From: Pseudarthrobacter albicanus
Lineage (GTDB): Bacteria > Actinomycetota > Actinomycetes > Actinomycetales > Micrococcaceae
DNA length: 64,000 nt
Direction of reading: 5' to 3'
NCBI RefSeq assembly: GCF_018224015.1
Contig: NZ_JAGPOT010000046.1
Location: 1-64,000, forward strand
How positions within the stretch are numbered: position 1 is the first letter of the stretch; the number at the start of each line of letters is the position of its first letter. Under the pieces are notes generated by a model. The model was not told where the DNA came from. It saw only the letters and a list, made by a program, of their open reading frames with translations, and did no database searches. This document shows, in pieces, positions 45,119 through 54,071 of the stretch. Made by a program: the position numbers and the translations under genes.

Positions 45119-46729
45119 ATGTCCATTTCACGCCGTCAGGTTCTGTTGATCGGGGGGTTGGGAGTCCTCGGCGCAGGTGGCGCCATGTTGCCCACCGGGT
45201 CCGTCGAGGCCAAGTCAGCCAGCCGGATCAGTTCCCAGGAGATGCCCCGCCCATTTCAGGCAGATTTTGTCCAGGCTCCGATTCTTCAGCCCCAGACCAC
45301 CGGCACTGACCCCCGGGACGGATCGCCCGTCAACTACTACACCTTGACGGAAAAGGCCGCCATGACAAACATCCTGCCCCGACTGCGAACACCCATCCTT
45401 GGCTACAACGGCATATTCCCCGGACCCACGATCAGCCTGGACCAGGGAACAAAAGCCGTGCTCAGGATACGGAACAAGTTGCCGGCCGTGCACGCACTGG
45501 ACGGGCACGCCCTGTCCACGTCCACCCACCTGCATGGTTCGGCATCGCGGCCGCAATACGACGGCTACGCCAGTGATATCACCAACCCGGGGTTCTACAA
45601 GGACTACCACTACCCCAACTTCCAGCCGGCGCGCACGCTTTGGTACCACGACCACGGTGTCCACTTCACCGCATTGAACGCCTATTCCGGGCTCGCGGCG
45701 CAGTACCACATGCATGATCCGATGGAACGGGAGCTTCTCCCTCAAGGCCGCTTCGACGTCGCGCTGACGGTCAGCGACGCCATGTTCGCGGCAGATGGGT
45801 CCCTGGGCTACGACGACAACACCCACTCGGGGCTCTGGGGGGATGTGATCCTGGTCAACGGTAAGCCCTGGCCGGTCATGAAGGTGCAGAAACGCGTCTA
45901 CCGCTTCCGGGTACTGAACTGCTCCATCTCACGCTCGCTGCGGCCGGCGCTCAGCACCGCCGATCCCGTGGTGGTGGTGGGTACGGATGGGGGTTTGATC
46001 CCGGTGGCGCAGACCGTGGCGGACTGGCGGCATGGTGGAGCGGAGCGCTATGAGATCCTGATCGATTTCCGGAAGTACAAGACGGGGCAGCGGATCGAAC
46101 TTCGCAACCTGTCCAACAGGAACAATGTGGACTACGACTTCACCAACAAGATCATGGCGTTTGACGTCACGGACGAGCCTGTGGACATTTCGGACCCCAC
46201 CTGGAACCGGATCCCGACCACGCTCACCACCAGCGAAGCCATGTCGCTGCGGACGGGGCAATCCGTGGCAACGCGGAAATTCCGGGTCATGAGGAATGAC
46301 AGCACCGGGATATGGACCATCAACGATGACAGCTGGCAGGACGTGATCGCCAGCGCTTACAAGAAAGTCTGTGCCGAACCAGCACTCAACTCGGTGGAAA
46401 TCTGGGAAATCGAAAATAAATCGGGCGGCTGGTTCCACCCCATCCACATCCACCTGGTGGACTTCCAGATCCTGAGCCGCAACGGAAAGGCATCCTTCGC
46501 CTACGAGCACGGGCCCAAGGATGTGGTGTACGTGGGTGAAGGCGAGACGGTGCGCCTGCTGATGAAGTTCACGCCCCATAAAGGCCTCTACATGATGCAC
46601 TGCCACAACCTGCCGCACGAGGACCACGACATGATGGTCCAGTTCCGGGTGGGCCTGAAGGAAAACGACTTCGACGTGGATGATCCCATGACGGCGGCCA
46701 AAGCGGCCTGGGACGATGAGCCGGAGTGA
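45119..46729 (+). CDS. Tat-exported multicopper oxidase
   Basis: Copper oxidase of 536 residues. The N-terminus MSISRRQVLLIGGLGVLGAG is a Tat-type signal with a twin Arg. Cupredoxin domains carry the four copper motifs: THLHGSASRP, LWYHDHGVHFTALNAYSG, GWFHPIHIHLVDFQI and MMHCHNLPHEDHDMM, which supply the T1 and the T2/T3 trinuclear ligands. It resembles CotA/bilirubin-oxidase-like enzymes and could oxidise phenols, Mn(II) or Cu(I); the sequence does not decide. The ATG at 45119 follows AGAGAGGAGATCGG. Its stop overlaps the start of a signal peptidase gene. Preceded by a two-component pair, it is likely to be their target. Confidence 0.92.
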   Translation: MSISRRQVLLIGGLGVLGAGGAMLPTGSVEAKSASRISSQEMPRPFQADFVQAPILQPQTTGTDPRDGSPVNYYTLTEKAAMTNILPRLRTPILGYNGIFPGPTISLDQGTKAVLRIRNKLPAVHALDGHALSTSTHLHGSASRPQYDGYASDITNPGFYKDYHYPNFQPARTLWYHDHGVHFTALNAYSGLAAQYHMHDPMERELLPQGRFDVALTVSDAMFAADGSLGYDDNTHSGLWGDVILVNGKPWPVMKVQKRVYRFRVLNCSISRSLRPALSTADPVVVVGTDGGLIPVAQTVADWRHGGAERYEILIDFRKYKTGQRIELRNLSNRNNVDYDFTNKIMAFDVTDEPVDISDPTWNRIPTTLTTSEAMSLRTGQSVATRKFRVMRNDSTGIWTINDDSWQDVIASAYKKVCAEPALNSVEIWEIENKSGGWFHPIHIHLVDFQILSRNGKASFAYEHGPKDVVYVGEGETVRLLMKFTPHKGLYMMHCHNLPHEDHDMMVQFRVGLKENDFDVDDPMTAAKAAWDDEPE

Positions 46730-47282
46730 ACGCGAGGGGACCGGGCATGGCAGGCGGGCGCTCCCGCGCCGCGCCCGGCGTTGGACAACGGTGCCGTCAG
46801 ACACAGGCCGCCGCGCCCGGCTCCTCGCGGCCACGCTGATTCCTGTCCTGGCCGTTCTTGCTGTCCGCAGTTGGCTGGTGGAGCCTGTGACCGTCTCGTC
46901 GGACAGCATGGCCCCGACCATTCCGTCGGGCAGCGTTGTGCTTCTCTACAAGCCGGCAGCTGCTGCAGGCTGGATCCGCAATGGCGTGGTGGTGGCCTTC
47001 GGCAGCCCGATCGACGGCCGGACCGTTATCAAGCGCGTCATTGCGGGGGCGGGGCAGCGCATAGCCATCCGGGACTCGGAATTGTTCGTCGATGATGTCG
47101 CCGTCGTTGAGCCGTTCGTCGACCACAGCCGCATTGACGCCACTTACTTCGGACCCGTGACGGTGCCGGCCGGAAGCGTCTTTGTCCTGGGGGACAACCG
47201 CGGCGTATCGATTGATTCCAGAGACTTCGGAGCTGTGCCGTTGACATCGATCCAGGGCACCCTGCTGACGGGCCAGAAATAG
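46716..47282 (+). CDS. lepB: Signal peptidase I
   Basis: Membrane serine protease of the S26 family, 188 residues, small for this family. One N-terminal helix (LLAATLIPVLAVLAVRSWLV) precedes the catalytic domain. The nucleophile is in VSSDSMAPTIPSGSVV, the general-base lysine in RTVIKRVIAGAGQ, and box E is VFVLGDNRGVSIDSRDFGAV. The ATG at 46716 lies inside the multicopper oxidase gene, so both are translated together. A dedicated peptidase within this cluster suggests it may process cluster-encoded exported proteins; that is inference, as the housekeeping copy would be elsewhere. Confidence 0.9.
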   Translation: MSRSEREGTGHGRRALPRRARRWTTVPSDTGRRARLLAATLIPVLAVLAVRSWLVEPVTVSSDSMAPTIPSGSVVLLYKPAAAAGWIRNGVVVAFGSPIDGRTVIKRVIAGAGQRIAIRDSELFVDDVAVVEPFVDHSRIDATYFGPVTVPAGSVFVLGDNRGVSIDSRDFGAVPLTSIQGTLLTGQK

Positions 47283-47404
47283 CCACGGTCGTGGCGTGCA
47301 GCAGCCGGCCTCTTGCTGTCCGGTGGTCCCAGGGTGTCAAATCCTTACAGAAGGCTCCAGCAACCCACGAACGCCGATGATGGCGACGACGCCAGGAGGT
47401 ACTC

Positions 47405-49585
47405 ATGCCGGCGAAAGGCGCAAAAGTCCCGGTCCGGAATCCCGGCCGGGGCACCTCTGACCTCCGACGATCCGATGCTTCCGACGCAGCGCCGCCGGAG
47501 CGGCCGGAAAAGATCCGCAACGTTGCGCTCGTTGGCCGTTCAGGATCAGGCAAGACGATGCTGACCGAGGCGCTGCTCGCCGCCACCGGCGCGATTTCCC
47601 GCAAGGGCTCCATCGCCGACGGCACCACCGTGAGCGACTCCGATCCGTCCGCGATCCACCAACAACGCTCCGTCTCGCTCTCGGTGGTGCCTGTGGCCGT
47701 CGACGGCGTCAAGGTGAACCTGCTCGACACCCCCGGCTATACGGATTTCACCGGCGAACTGCGTGCCGGGCTGCGTGCGGCGGACGCGGCGTTGTTTGTC
47801 GTGTCGGCGATTGACGACATCGACGCGGCGACGACGGCGCTCTGGGCCGAGTGCGAGCGGCTCCGGATGCCGCGGGCGGTGGTGATCAGCCGGCTCGACC
47901 ACCCCCGGGCGGACTTCGAGGCCGCTCTCGCCAGATGCCGCGCCGCCTTCGGCGATTCGGTGTTGCCGCTCCACCTGCCGGTCCGTGCCGGCGGCGCCGT
48001 GACGGGACTGTTGGGGCTGCTGTCGGGCACCGTTTCGCACCACGATCCGGGAGCCCCGGCGACCGCCAACCGGAACGCGGACGACGTCGAACGTGCGGCG
48101 TCGGAGGCCGCACGGGGCGCGCTGATCGAAGGGATCATCGCGGAGAGCGAGGACGAGACGCTCATGGACCGTTATCTCGGCGGCGAGGAAATCGCTCCGG
48201 AGGTCCTGGTCAGCGATCTGGAAACGGCGGTCTCCCGCGGGTCCTTTTATCCGGTCCTGGCCACCTCGGCAGAGACCGGCGTCGGGCTGGCGGAGCTGCT
48301 GGAAGTCCTGAGCGGGGCCTTCCCGTCCCCGGTCGAGCGGGAGCTGCCGGCCGTGACCGGCCTCGACGGCACGCCGGCCGGACGGCTGAGCTGTGATCCC
48401 GCCGGCGCGCTGCTCGGCGAGGTGGTGCGCACCACCATCGACCCATTCCTGGGCCGCGTGTGCCTGGTCCGGGTCTTTTCGGGCACGCTGCGGGAAGACT
48501 CCGCCGTGCATGTGGTCGGCCACGGCCTGGCGGACAGGGGCCATGAGGACCATGACAGCGACGAGCGGATCGCGCACCTGTATTCCCCGCTGGGATCCGG
48601 CCTGCGTCCGGTGCCGTACTGCGTGGCAGGCGACATCTGCGCGCTCCCCAGATTGGGAACCGCGGAGACCGGCGACACCATTTCGGCCAGGGAGACGCCG
48701 CTGCTGATCGAGCCATGGGACATGCCCGAACCGCTGCTGCCTGTTGCGGTCGAAGCGGCCTCGCACGGGGATGAGGATGCCCTGGCCAAGAGCCTCGGCA
48801 AGGTCACTGCCGGTGACCCGACACTCCGGGTGGAACGCAATTCAGAAACCCACCAGCTGGTCTTGTGGTGCATGGGCGAGGCCCACGCCGAGGTGGTCCT
48901 GGGCAGGCTGCGCGACCAGGGCGTGAACCTGCAGACCGTTGAGGTGGTGACGCCGCTGCGGGAGACCTTCACTACCGCGGCGGCCGGCCACGGACGGCAT
49001 ATCAAACAGTCCGGGGGCCACGGCCAATATGCCGTCTGCGACATCGAGGTCGCGCCGCTCGAACGCGGCGCCGGGTTCGAATTCGTCGACAAGACCGTCG
49101 GCGGGGTCATCCCCGGGCCTTTCATCACCTCGGTGGAGAAAGGGGTGCGGTCGCAGATGCAGAAAGGGGTGTCCGCAGGATTCCCGGTGGTGGACATCAA
49201 GGTGACCCTGGTCGGCGGCAAGACCCACAGTGTCGACTCCTCGGATGCGGCCTTTCAGGCCGCAGGGGCGCTGGCGCTGCGGGAGGCCGCCGCCGCCACC
49301 CGCATCCAGCTGCTGGAACCGGTCTCCGCCGTGACGATCAGCGTCTCGGACGACTATGTGGGGGCGGTCATGAGTGATTTGTCCTCCCGCCGCGGACGTC
49401 TGACGGGAACATCATCCGTCGGGGGAGAGGGCACCGAAATCAGCGCCGAAGTTCCGGACCAGGAACTCTTGCGGTACGGGATCGAGTTGCGGGCGCTGAC
49501 CGCGGGCAGCGGCCGCTTCCGCCGGAGCTACCTGCGGCACGAACCGGTGCCCGCCACCGCCACCCCTCCTGCCACGAGGACCTGA
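47405..49585 (+). CDS. Elongation factor G-like GTPase (EF-G2 type)
   Basis: Paralogue of translation factor EF-G, 726 residues. G-domain motifs: G1 VGRSGSGKT instead of the EF-G-type AHIDAGKT, the G3 motif LLDTPGYTDF, and the G4-like SRLDH, which departs from the NKMD of true EF-G. Domains II to V follow, including VELPAVTGLDGTPAGRLSCD and the domain IV loop near HIKQSGGHGQYAVCDI. The divergent G4 and G1 motifs suggest a function other than routine translocation; actinobacterial EF-G2 proteins are known but poorly defined. The ATG at 47405 follows AGGAGG. It is a separate transcript from the signal peptidase gene. Confidence 0.9.
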   Translation: MPAKGAKVPVRNPGRGTSDLRRSDASDAAPPERPEKIRNVALVGRSGSGKTMLTEALLAATGAISRKGSIADGTTVSDSDPSAIHQQRSVSLSVVPVAVDGVKVNLLDTPGYTDFTGELRAGLRAADAALFVVSAIDDIDAATTALWAECERLRMPRAVVISRLDHPRADFEAALARCRAAFGDSVLPLHLPVRAGGAVTGLLGLLSGTVSHHDPGAPATANRNADDVERAASEAARGALIEGIIAESEDETLMDRYLGGEEIAPEVLVSDLETAVSRGSFYPVLATSAETGVGLAELLEVLSGAFPSPVERELPAVTGLDGTPAGRLSCDPAGALLGEVVRTTIDPFLGRVCLVRVFSGTLREDSAVHVVGHGLADRGHEDHDSDERIAHLYSPLGSGLRPVPYCVAGDICALPRLGTAETGDTISARETPLLIEPWDMPEPLLPVAVEAASHGDEDALAKSLGKVTAGDPTLRVERNSETHQLVLWCMGEAHAEVVLGRLRDQGVNLQTVEVVTPLRETFTTAAAGHGRHIKQSGGHGQYAVCDIEVAPLERGAGFEFVDKTVGGVIPGPFITSVEKGVRSQMQKGVSAGFPVVDIKVTLVGGKTHSVDSSDAAFQAAGALALREAAAATRIQLLEPVSAVTISVSDDYVGAVMSDLSSRRGRLTGTSSVGGEGTEISAEVPDQELLRYGIELRALTAGSGRFRRSYLRHEPVPATATPPATRT

Positions 49586-49654
49586 CGGCCGGGTTGCCGA
49601 TGGCGGAACACTGCTCAGGGAAGCGGACGGAAGGCAGCGCGGCCATGGGAGCGT

Positions 49655-49879
49655 TCAGTGCGGAGCCAACTCGTCGCCGGCCCGACGCCGGGGGAGCCTG
49701 GCCAGGGTCCTGACCGCCACGAGGGTCACGGCTTTCAGGAGGAGAATCACCAGCTGAACCGCGCCTGCCGAGAGCAGGAGCAGGACAAAGGTGATGAGGG
49801 AGGGCAGGAACATAAGAAAAATAACGCTGATTGTCACGATGTAGCCGAGGGCGTAACCGACGATAGTCGCCTGATCCAC
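49655..49879 (-). CDS. Small hydrophobic membrane protein
   Basis: A 74-residue protein with two hydrophobic stretches (GYIVTISVIFLMFLPSLITF and LLLLSAGAVQLVILLLKAV) and a basic tail (VRTLARLPRRRAGDELAPH). The start is GTG at 49879. I do not recognise a family. The membrane topology and end charge suggest a real gene rather than chance. It stands alone, convergent with the EF-G-like gene. Confidence 0.55.
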   Translation of the reverse strand: MDQATIVGYALGYIVTISVIFLMFLPSLITFVLLLLSAGAVQLVILLLKAVTLVAVRTLARLPRRRAGDELAPH

Positions 49880-50063
49880 TGGAATCCCGTCAACAGCCGG
49901 ATGAGTGGCTCCGGATGCCTGCTGCTGAGACCCGTTGCAGCATTGGGTGATATGGCCCCCGGCCGCTTTCGCAGTCTGAAACCACCGCGCGGGAGTTGTG
50001 ATGCGCGCGCCGCTGGTGCACCGGGTTTCCGGTGGACCGGGTGCGGGCGCCTATGCGGGCCGG

Positions 50064-50339
50064 TCAGTGATGGCCGACGGGAGTGGTTCCGAACATGAGG
50101 GTTTTCCGGCGGACGTCGTAGAAGACGGTCTCCGCGGTCGACAGGAGATCCTGCAGGTTGTCTGCGTCCTCGGCGTCGATGGTCAGGATTTCTTCCGAGG
50201 CGCCTTCATCCAGCACGAGCTGCAGCGTCCACGTGCCCGGGCTGCCGGCTTCTCCGGCTATCCAGCTGAACTGGTAGTGGCTGAGCTGGCGGACTTTGAT
50301 GCTGGCATCGGTGATTGGCTGTTTTGGGGTAGGGCTCAT
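50064..50339 (-). CDS. Small conserved-looking hypothetical protein
   Basis: A 91-residue soluble protein. The ATG at 50339 is preceded by AAGGAAGC at good distance. The sequence (IKVRQLSHYQFSWIAGEAGS, PGTWTLQLVLDEGASEEIL, TIDAEDADNLQDLLSTAETV, FYDVRRKTLMFG) shows regular beta-strand and acidic patterning typical of a folded domain. No family recognised. It is oriented away from the IclR gene across about 350 bases and downstream of nothing obvious. Confidence 0.65.
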   Translation of the reverse strand: MSPTPKQPITDASIKVRQLSHYQFSWIAGEAGSPGTWTLQLVLDEGASEEILTIDAEDADNLQDLLSTAETVFYDVRRKTLMFGTTPVGHH

Positions 50340-50689
50340 TTTCGCTTCCTTGCCGGCTGCACACACGGCACAGCCTCGTCGCTGGAACGTCGGAACGCTG
50401 GATATCCGGACGCCTGCCCACACCCGCGGCAAAGAGACCGTCCGGACCAAATGTAGCCCCGTGCCGGGGCCAAGTAAATGACGTGGCAGCTGCCGACGGC
50501 GGCTGCCATATCTGTGCGGGGAGCTCACCACGCCTCGCAGCTGCCGGCGTGCGGCAAGCAGCCCCAGCGGCGGTGAGCGGAGGTGCACCAGGACCGGCAC
50601 CATCGGGTTCCCACAAGCCCGCATCACCGAAGACGAAGCCTGTCCCCGTGCGGCCCCGGATGAGTGCCAATGCGCCTAAGATGAGTGGA
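50340..50689. other. Intergenic region before the IclR gene
   Basis: About 350 bases between the divergent small protein and the IclR regulator. It contains no convincing gene; open frames here are proline- and glycine-rich without homology. The right end holds TAAGAT at 50677-50682, seven bases before the IclR ATG, a likely leaderless promoter. Confidence 0.5.
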
Positions 50690-51436
50690 ATGAACCTGAA
50701 AAGCGCGGTGGTGCCTCCCGACGGAGCGGCGCAGAAGCTTCCGGCCCAGGCGCAATCACAGACGCTGTCCCGTGGGATCCGCGTGCTGGAGTTGCTTTCT
50801 GACACCCAGTCGCCCATGACGATTGCGGAGATTTCCGAGAGGTCGGGGCTTCATCGATCGATTGCCTACCGCATCCTTCGGACCCTTGAGGACCATTCTC
50901 TGGTGGCACGCGATGACTCCGGAAAGTTCCAGTGCGGCCCAGGCCTGGCCGCTCTGGCGCGGGGAGTGGCCCGGGACCTGCAGTCCGCTGCGCTTCCCGT
51001 ACTCACCGCGCTGGCGGGCCACCTGCAGATGACGGCCTTCATTGCCGTTTGGGACCAGCGCCAGTGTGTGACACTCGTGGCCGTTGAGCCGCCGCACGGC
51101 GAAGGCACACTGGTGCAGCGGCCCGGCACCAGGCACTCCTTCAGTGCCGGGGCTCCCGGCATCGCCATTCAGTCCGCCCTCACCGAAGCGGAATGGGAGA
51201 CGCTGGCGCCCGGGCAGCCCTACCGTGAGGAGTCCCGCGCGGCCGCCCTGCGGGGTTATGCGCTCAGCCGGGACGAAGTAATCCCGGGCGTAAGCTCCGT
51301 CGGTGCGCCGATCCGGGTGCCCGGGCAGCTGCCGGCTGCACTCGCCGTGGTGTATCTTCGCAGCGGGTTGTCCGGCGACGAGGTCGGCGCCAGGGTCAGG
51401 AAAGCCGCCGCGGCCATCGAGGACGCCCTGCACTGA
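50690..51436 (+). CDS. IclR family transcriptional regulator
   Basis: Regulator of 248 residues with an N-terminal winged helix (SRGIRVLELLSDTQSPMTIA, EISERSGLHRSIAYRILRTL) and the IclR effector domain (FSAGAPGIAIQSAL, GYALSRDEVIPGVSSVGAPI). The ATG at 50690 is chosen because a -10-like TAAGAT lies seven bases before it; ATGs at 50660 and 50681 are alternatives. It sits at the edge of the polyol locus and convergent with the AraC regulator, so it may control polyol or sugar-acid genes, but no operator was found and the ligand is unknown. Confidence 0.87.
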   Translation: MNLKSAVVPPDGAAQKLPAQAQSQTLSRGIRVLELLSDTQSPMTIAEISERSGLHRSIAYRILRTLEDHSLVARDDSGKFQCGPGLAALARGVARDLQSAALPVLTALAGHLQMTAFIAVWDQRQCVTLVAVEPPHGEGTLVQRPGTRHSFSAGAPGIAIQSALTEAEWETLAPGQPYREESRAAALRGYALSRDEVIPGVSSVGAPIRVPGQLPAALAVVYLRSGLSGDEVGARVRKAAAAIEDALH

Positions 51437-51501
51437 AGCCAGGCAGACCGCCGTCGTCCGCCGGCGCCAGGCGCAACCTTCGCCTTTCCGGGGCGGGCTC
51501 G

Positions 51502-52425
51502 TCAGCCCTGGACCCGTTGGCGATAGTGCCGTGGGGTTTCGCCTGCGTCGTTGAGGAAGTGCCGGTTGAAATTGGACAGGTTCGAGAAACCGACTTCATA
51601 GCAAATCTCGGCGATGGCTTTGTTGCTGCGCTCCAGCAGGCGTCGTGCATGGGCCAGACGAAGTTTGCGGACCAAGTCGCTGAAGTTCTGGCCGGTGGCG
51701 CGTTTGAAGTATTTCGAGAACGTCGGCTCGGACATTCCCACCAGGACGGCGGCCTCGGACATCTTGACGCTGCCGGCATGATTGCTGAACACGTACTCGA
51801 GGACCAGGTCCACCACAGCCGCAGCCTGGCCGTCCAGTTGCGGCCTGAACCATTCGTCGGCAAGGTAACGCCGTTCTTCCTGCGGTGCCCGCGCAAGAAT
51901 CGCAAACAGCTCCAAGAGGTGGTGAAGCCGCTCCAGCCCTGTGGAGGCGCCCATCGCCTCGACGGCTGCGGCTGCAGCCTCGGCCGAGTGCCCCAGGAAC
52001 TCGATCCCGCGTGCGGATTGTTCCAACAGGGGCTTGACCTCGGCCAGTTCAGGAAGGATGGAGGCCGCTTGCTGGACCCATTTCGCGTCGAACTGGATCA
52101 CAGCATCCCGTCGCTCCAGCTTTTCTCCGGGCTCCAGGTCGCTGACCCAGTCGTGTGGCAGACCCGATCCCACCAGAGCCACATGCCCGGCCTCGAAAGT
52201 GCCGATGTGGTCTCCTACGATGAATTTGCCGGTGCCCTTCCGGATCAGGTGGATCTCGTATTCAGGATGGTAGTTCCAGCGCGCCAGCGGGCTGGGGTAG
52301 TCATGCTCGTGCCACCGGACCGAATGGTTCGGGTCGGCCGGAATGACCTCCCGGTTCGCGCGCATGCCCAGCAGCCTTTCGGCAAGCCGGGCCGCTGCGC
52401 CGTCGCCCGGGTCCGCAGCGCTCAT
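51502..52425 (-). CDS. AraC family transcriptional regulator
   Basis: 307-residue activator. The ATG at 52425 (MSAADPGDGAAARLAERL) has GGGAGAACC upstream; the longer frame has no support. The N-terminal half is a cupin-type sugar-binding domain (NYHPEYEIHLIRKGTGKFIV, HVALVGSGLPHDWVSD). The C-terminal double helix-turn-helix reads VKMSEAAVLVGMSEPTFSKY and IAEICYEVGFSNLSNFNRHF, followed by GETPRHYRQRVQG. It is divergent from the polyol binding-protein gene across 273 bases and is the likely activator of that operon in response to mannitol or a related polyol. Confidence 0.9.
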   Translation of the reverse strand: MSAADPGDGAAARLAERLLGMRANREVIPADPNHSVRWHEHDYPSPLARWNYHPEYEIHLIRKGTGKFIVGDHIGTFEAGHVALVGSGLPHDWVSDLEPGEKLERRDAVIQFDAKWVQQAASILPELAEVKPLLEQSARGIEFLGHSAEAAAAAVEAMGASTGLERLHHLLELFAILARAPQEERRYLADEWFRPQLDGQAAAVVDLVLEYVFSNHAGSVKMSEAAVLVGMSEPTFSKYFKRATGQNFSDLVRKLRLAHARRLLERSNKAIAEICYEVGFSNLSNFNRHFLNDAGETPRHYRQRVQG

Positions 52426-52698
52426 AGTGGTTCTCCCTGCGTCCAGCTTGTGAAATAGGGACAGCACCTTAGGTGCCTTCCCTTAGATTAGCGCCTACCG
52501 CGGGGGACCGTTGAGGAAAATTCGTATCAGAAATTGGCAACCAGGGCGCTAGTTGTGCCCTATGCCACAGGCCTAATGTTGAGGAACATCAGCGCGGCAC
52601 ATCGGATTCCCGATCTTACGCCCCGCTCCAGTCCGGTACCTCGACACGGCAGTCGGAGTGGCAGCATTGCACCCCCTGAAGAACAAAGGAGTCCTTTA

Positions 52699-54048
52699 AT
52701 GCGCGCAAAAGTACGCGTCGCCTCGTTGGCCGCAGGTGCCCTGTGCGTGGCCCTCAGCGCCTCGGCCTGTGCAGGGGCCGGCGGAGGCAATTCGGCAGGA
52801 GACCCGAACAGCATCAATGTCCTGATGGTCAACAACCCCCAGATGGAGGACCTGCAGCGACTCACCGCGGATAACTTCACCAAGGAAACCGGCATCAAGG
52901 TCAACTACACGATCCTGCCGGAGAACGACGTCCGCGCCAAGATCAGCCAGGAGTTCTCAAGCCAGGCCGGCCAGTACGACATTGCGTCGCTCTCCAATTA
53001 TGAAATTCCGTTCTACTCCGCCAACGGCTGGCTGGCACCCCTGGACGCTGTGGCCAAGGATGCCGAGTTCAACCAGCCGGACATCCTGCCGGCCTATACG
53101 GCGTCGCTGACGGGCAGGGACGGCAAGCTCTACGGCGAACCGTTCTACGGCGAGTCCTCCTTCCTGATGTATCGGAAAGACATTCTCGACGCCAAGGGAC
53201 TCACGATGCCGGAGAAGCCGACCTGGGACGAAGTCGCCGCACTGGCCGCCCAGGCGGACGGCGCAGCGCCCGGCATGAAGGGCATCTGCCTGCGCGGCCA
53301 GCCCGGCTGGGGCCAGGTCTTCGCGCCGCTGACCACGGTGGTCAACACCTTCGGCGGAACATGGTTCGACAAGGCCTGGAACGCAAAGGTCAACGCTCCG
53401 GAATTCACCGCAGCGACCGAGTTCTACACCAAGCTGGTGCGCGACCATGGTGAAGCGGGTGCCGCCCAGGCCGGGTTCACCGAATGCCTGAACAACATGA
53501 GCCAGGGCAAGGTCGCCATGTGGTATGACGCCACCTCCGCTGCCGGCGCTTTGGAAGCCGATGCGTCCCCCGTGAAGGGCAAGATCGGCTACGCCCAGGC
53601 CCCGGTGAAGGAAACCAAGTCCTCGGGCTGGCTGTGGACCTGGTCATGGGCTGTGCAGGCGGCTTCCAAGAAACATGATGCTGCCGGGAAGTTCATCGCC
53701 TGGGCCAGTTCGAGGAAGTATGAGGAACTGGTCGCGTCCAGGCTCGGCTGGGCCAAGGTTCCGTCCGGCAAGCGCATTTCCACCTACGAGAATGCCGAGT
53801 TCCAGAAGGCCGCACCGTTCTTCAAGGCAGAACGCTCTGCCATTGAGAACGCCGATCCGAAGAACCCCGGTGTGCAGGAACGCCCGGCTGACGGCATCCA
53901 GTTCGTCGGCATTCCCGAGTTCGCTGCCCTGGGCACCAGAGTGTCCCAGGGTGTCAGCTCCGCCATCGCCGGCCAGGGCTCTGTCGCCGACGCGCTGGCC
54001 AAGGGCCAGGAAGCCGCACAAAAAATCGGCGACAAGTACAAGAAGTAA
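52699..54048 (+). CDS. Sugar/polyol ABC transporter substrate-binding lipoprotein
   Basis: Extracellular binding protein of the family-1 type, 449 residues. The ATG at 52699 with AAAGGAG gives MRAKVRVASLAAGALCVALS and a lipoprotein signal ending SASACAGAGG. The mature sequence (INVLMVNNPQMEDLQRLTAD, GIKVNYTILPENDVRAKISQ, LYGEPFYGESSFLMYRKDIL) matches mannitol/sorbitol binding proteins. It is the first gene of a polyol operon reading binding protein, permease, permease, polyol dehydrogenase, PfkB kinase, mannitol dehydrogenase. No ATPase gene is present; a shared MsiK-type ATPase elsewhere is the usual solution in actinobacteria. Confidence 0.92.
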   Translation: MRAKVRVASLAAGALCVALSASACAGAGGGNSAGDPNSINVLMVNNPQMEDLQRLTADNFTKETGIKVNYTILPENDVRAKISQEFSSQAGQYDIASLSNYEIPFYSANGWLAPLDAVAKDAEFNQPDILPAYTASLTGRDGKLYGEPFYGESSFLMYRKDILDAKGLTMPEKPTWDEVAALAAQADGAAPGMKGICLRGQPGWGQVFAPLTTVVNTFGGTWFDKAWNAKVNAPEFTAATEFYTKLVRDHGEAGAAQAGFTECLNNMSQGKVAMWYDATSAAGALEADASPVKGKIGYAQAPVKETKSSGWLWTWSWAVQAASKKHDAAGKFIAWASSRKYEELVASRLGWAKVPSGKRISTYENAEFQKAAPFFKAERSAIENADPKNPGVQERPADGIQFVGIPEFAALGTRVSQGVSSAIAGQGSVADALAKGQEAAQKIGDKYKK

Positions 54049-54071
54049 CAACCTAACCGCAGGAGAACATC

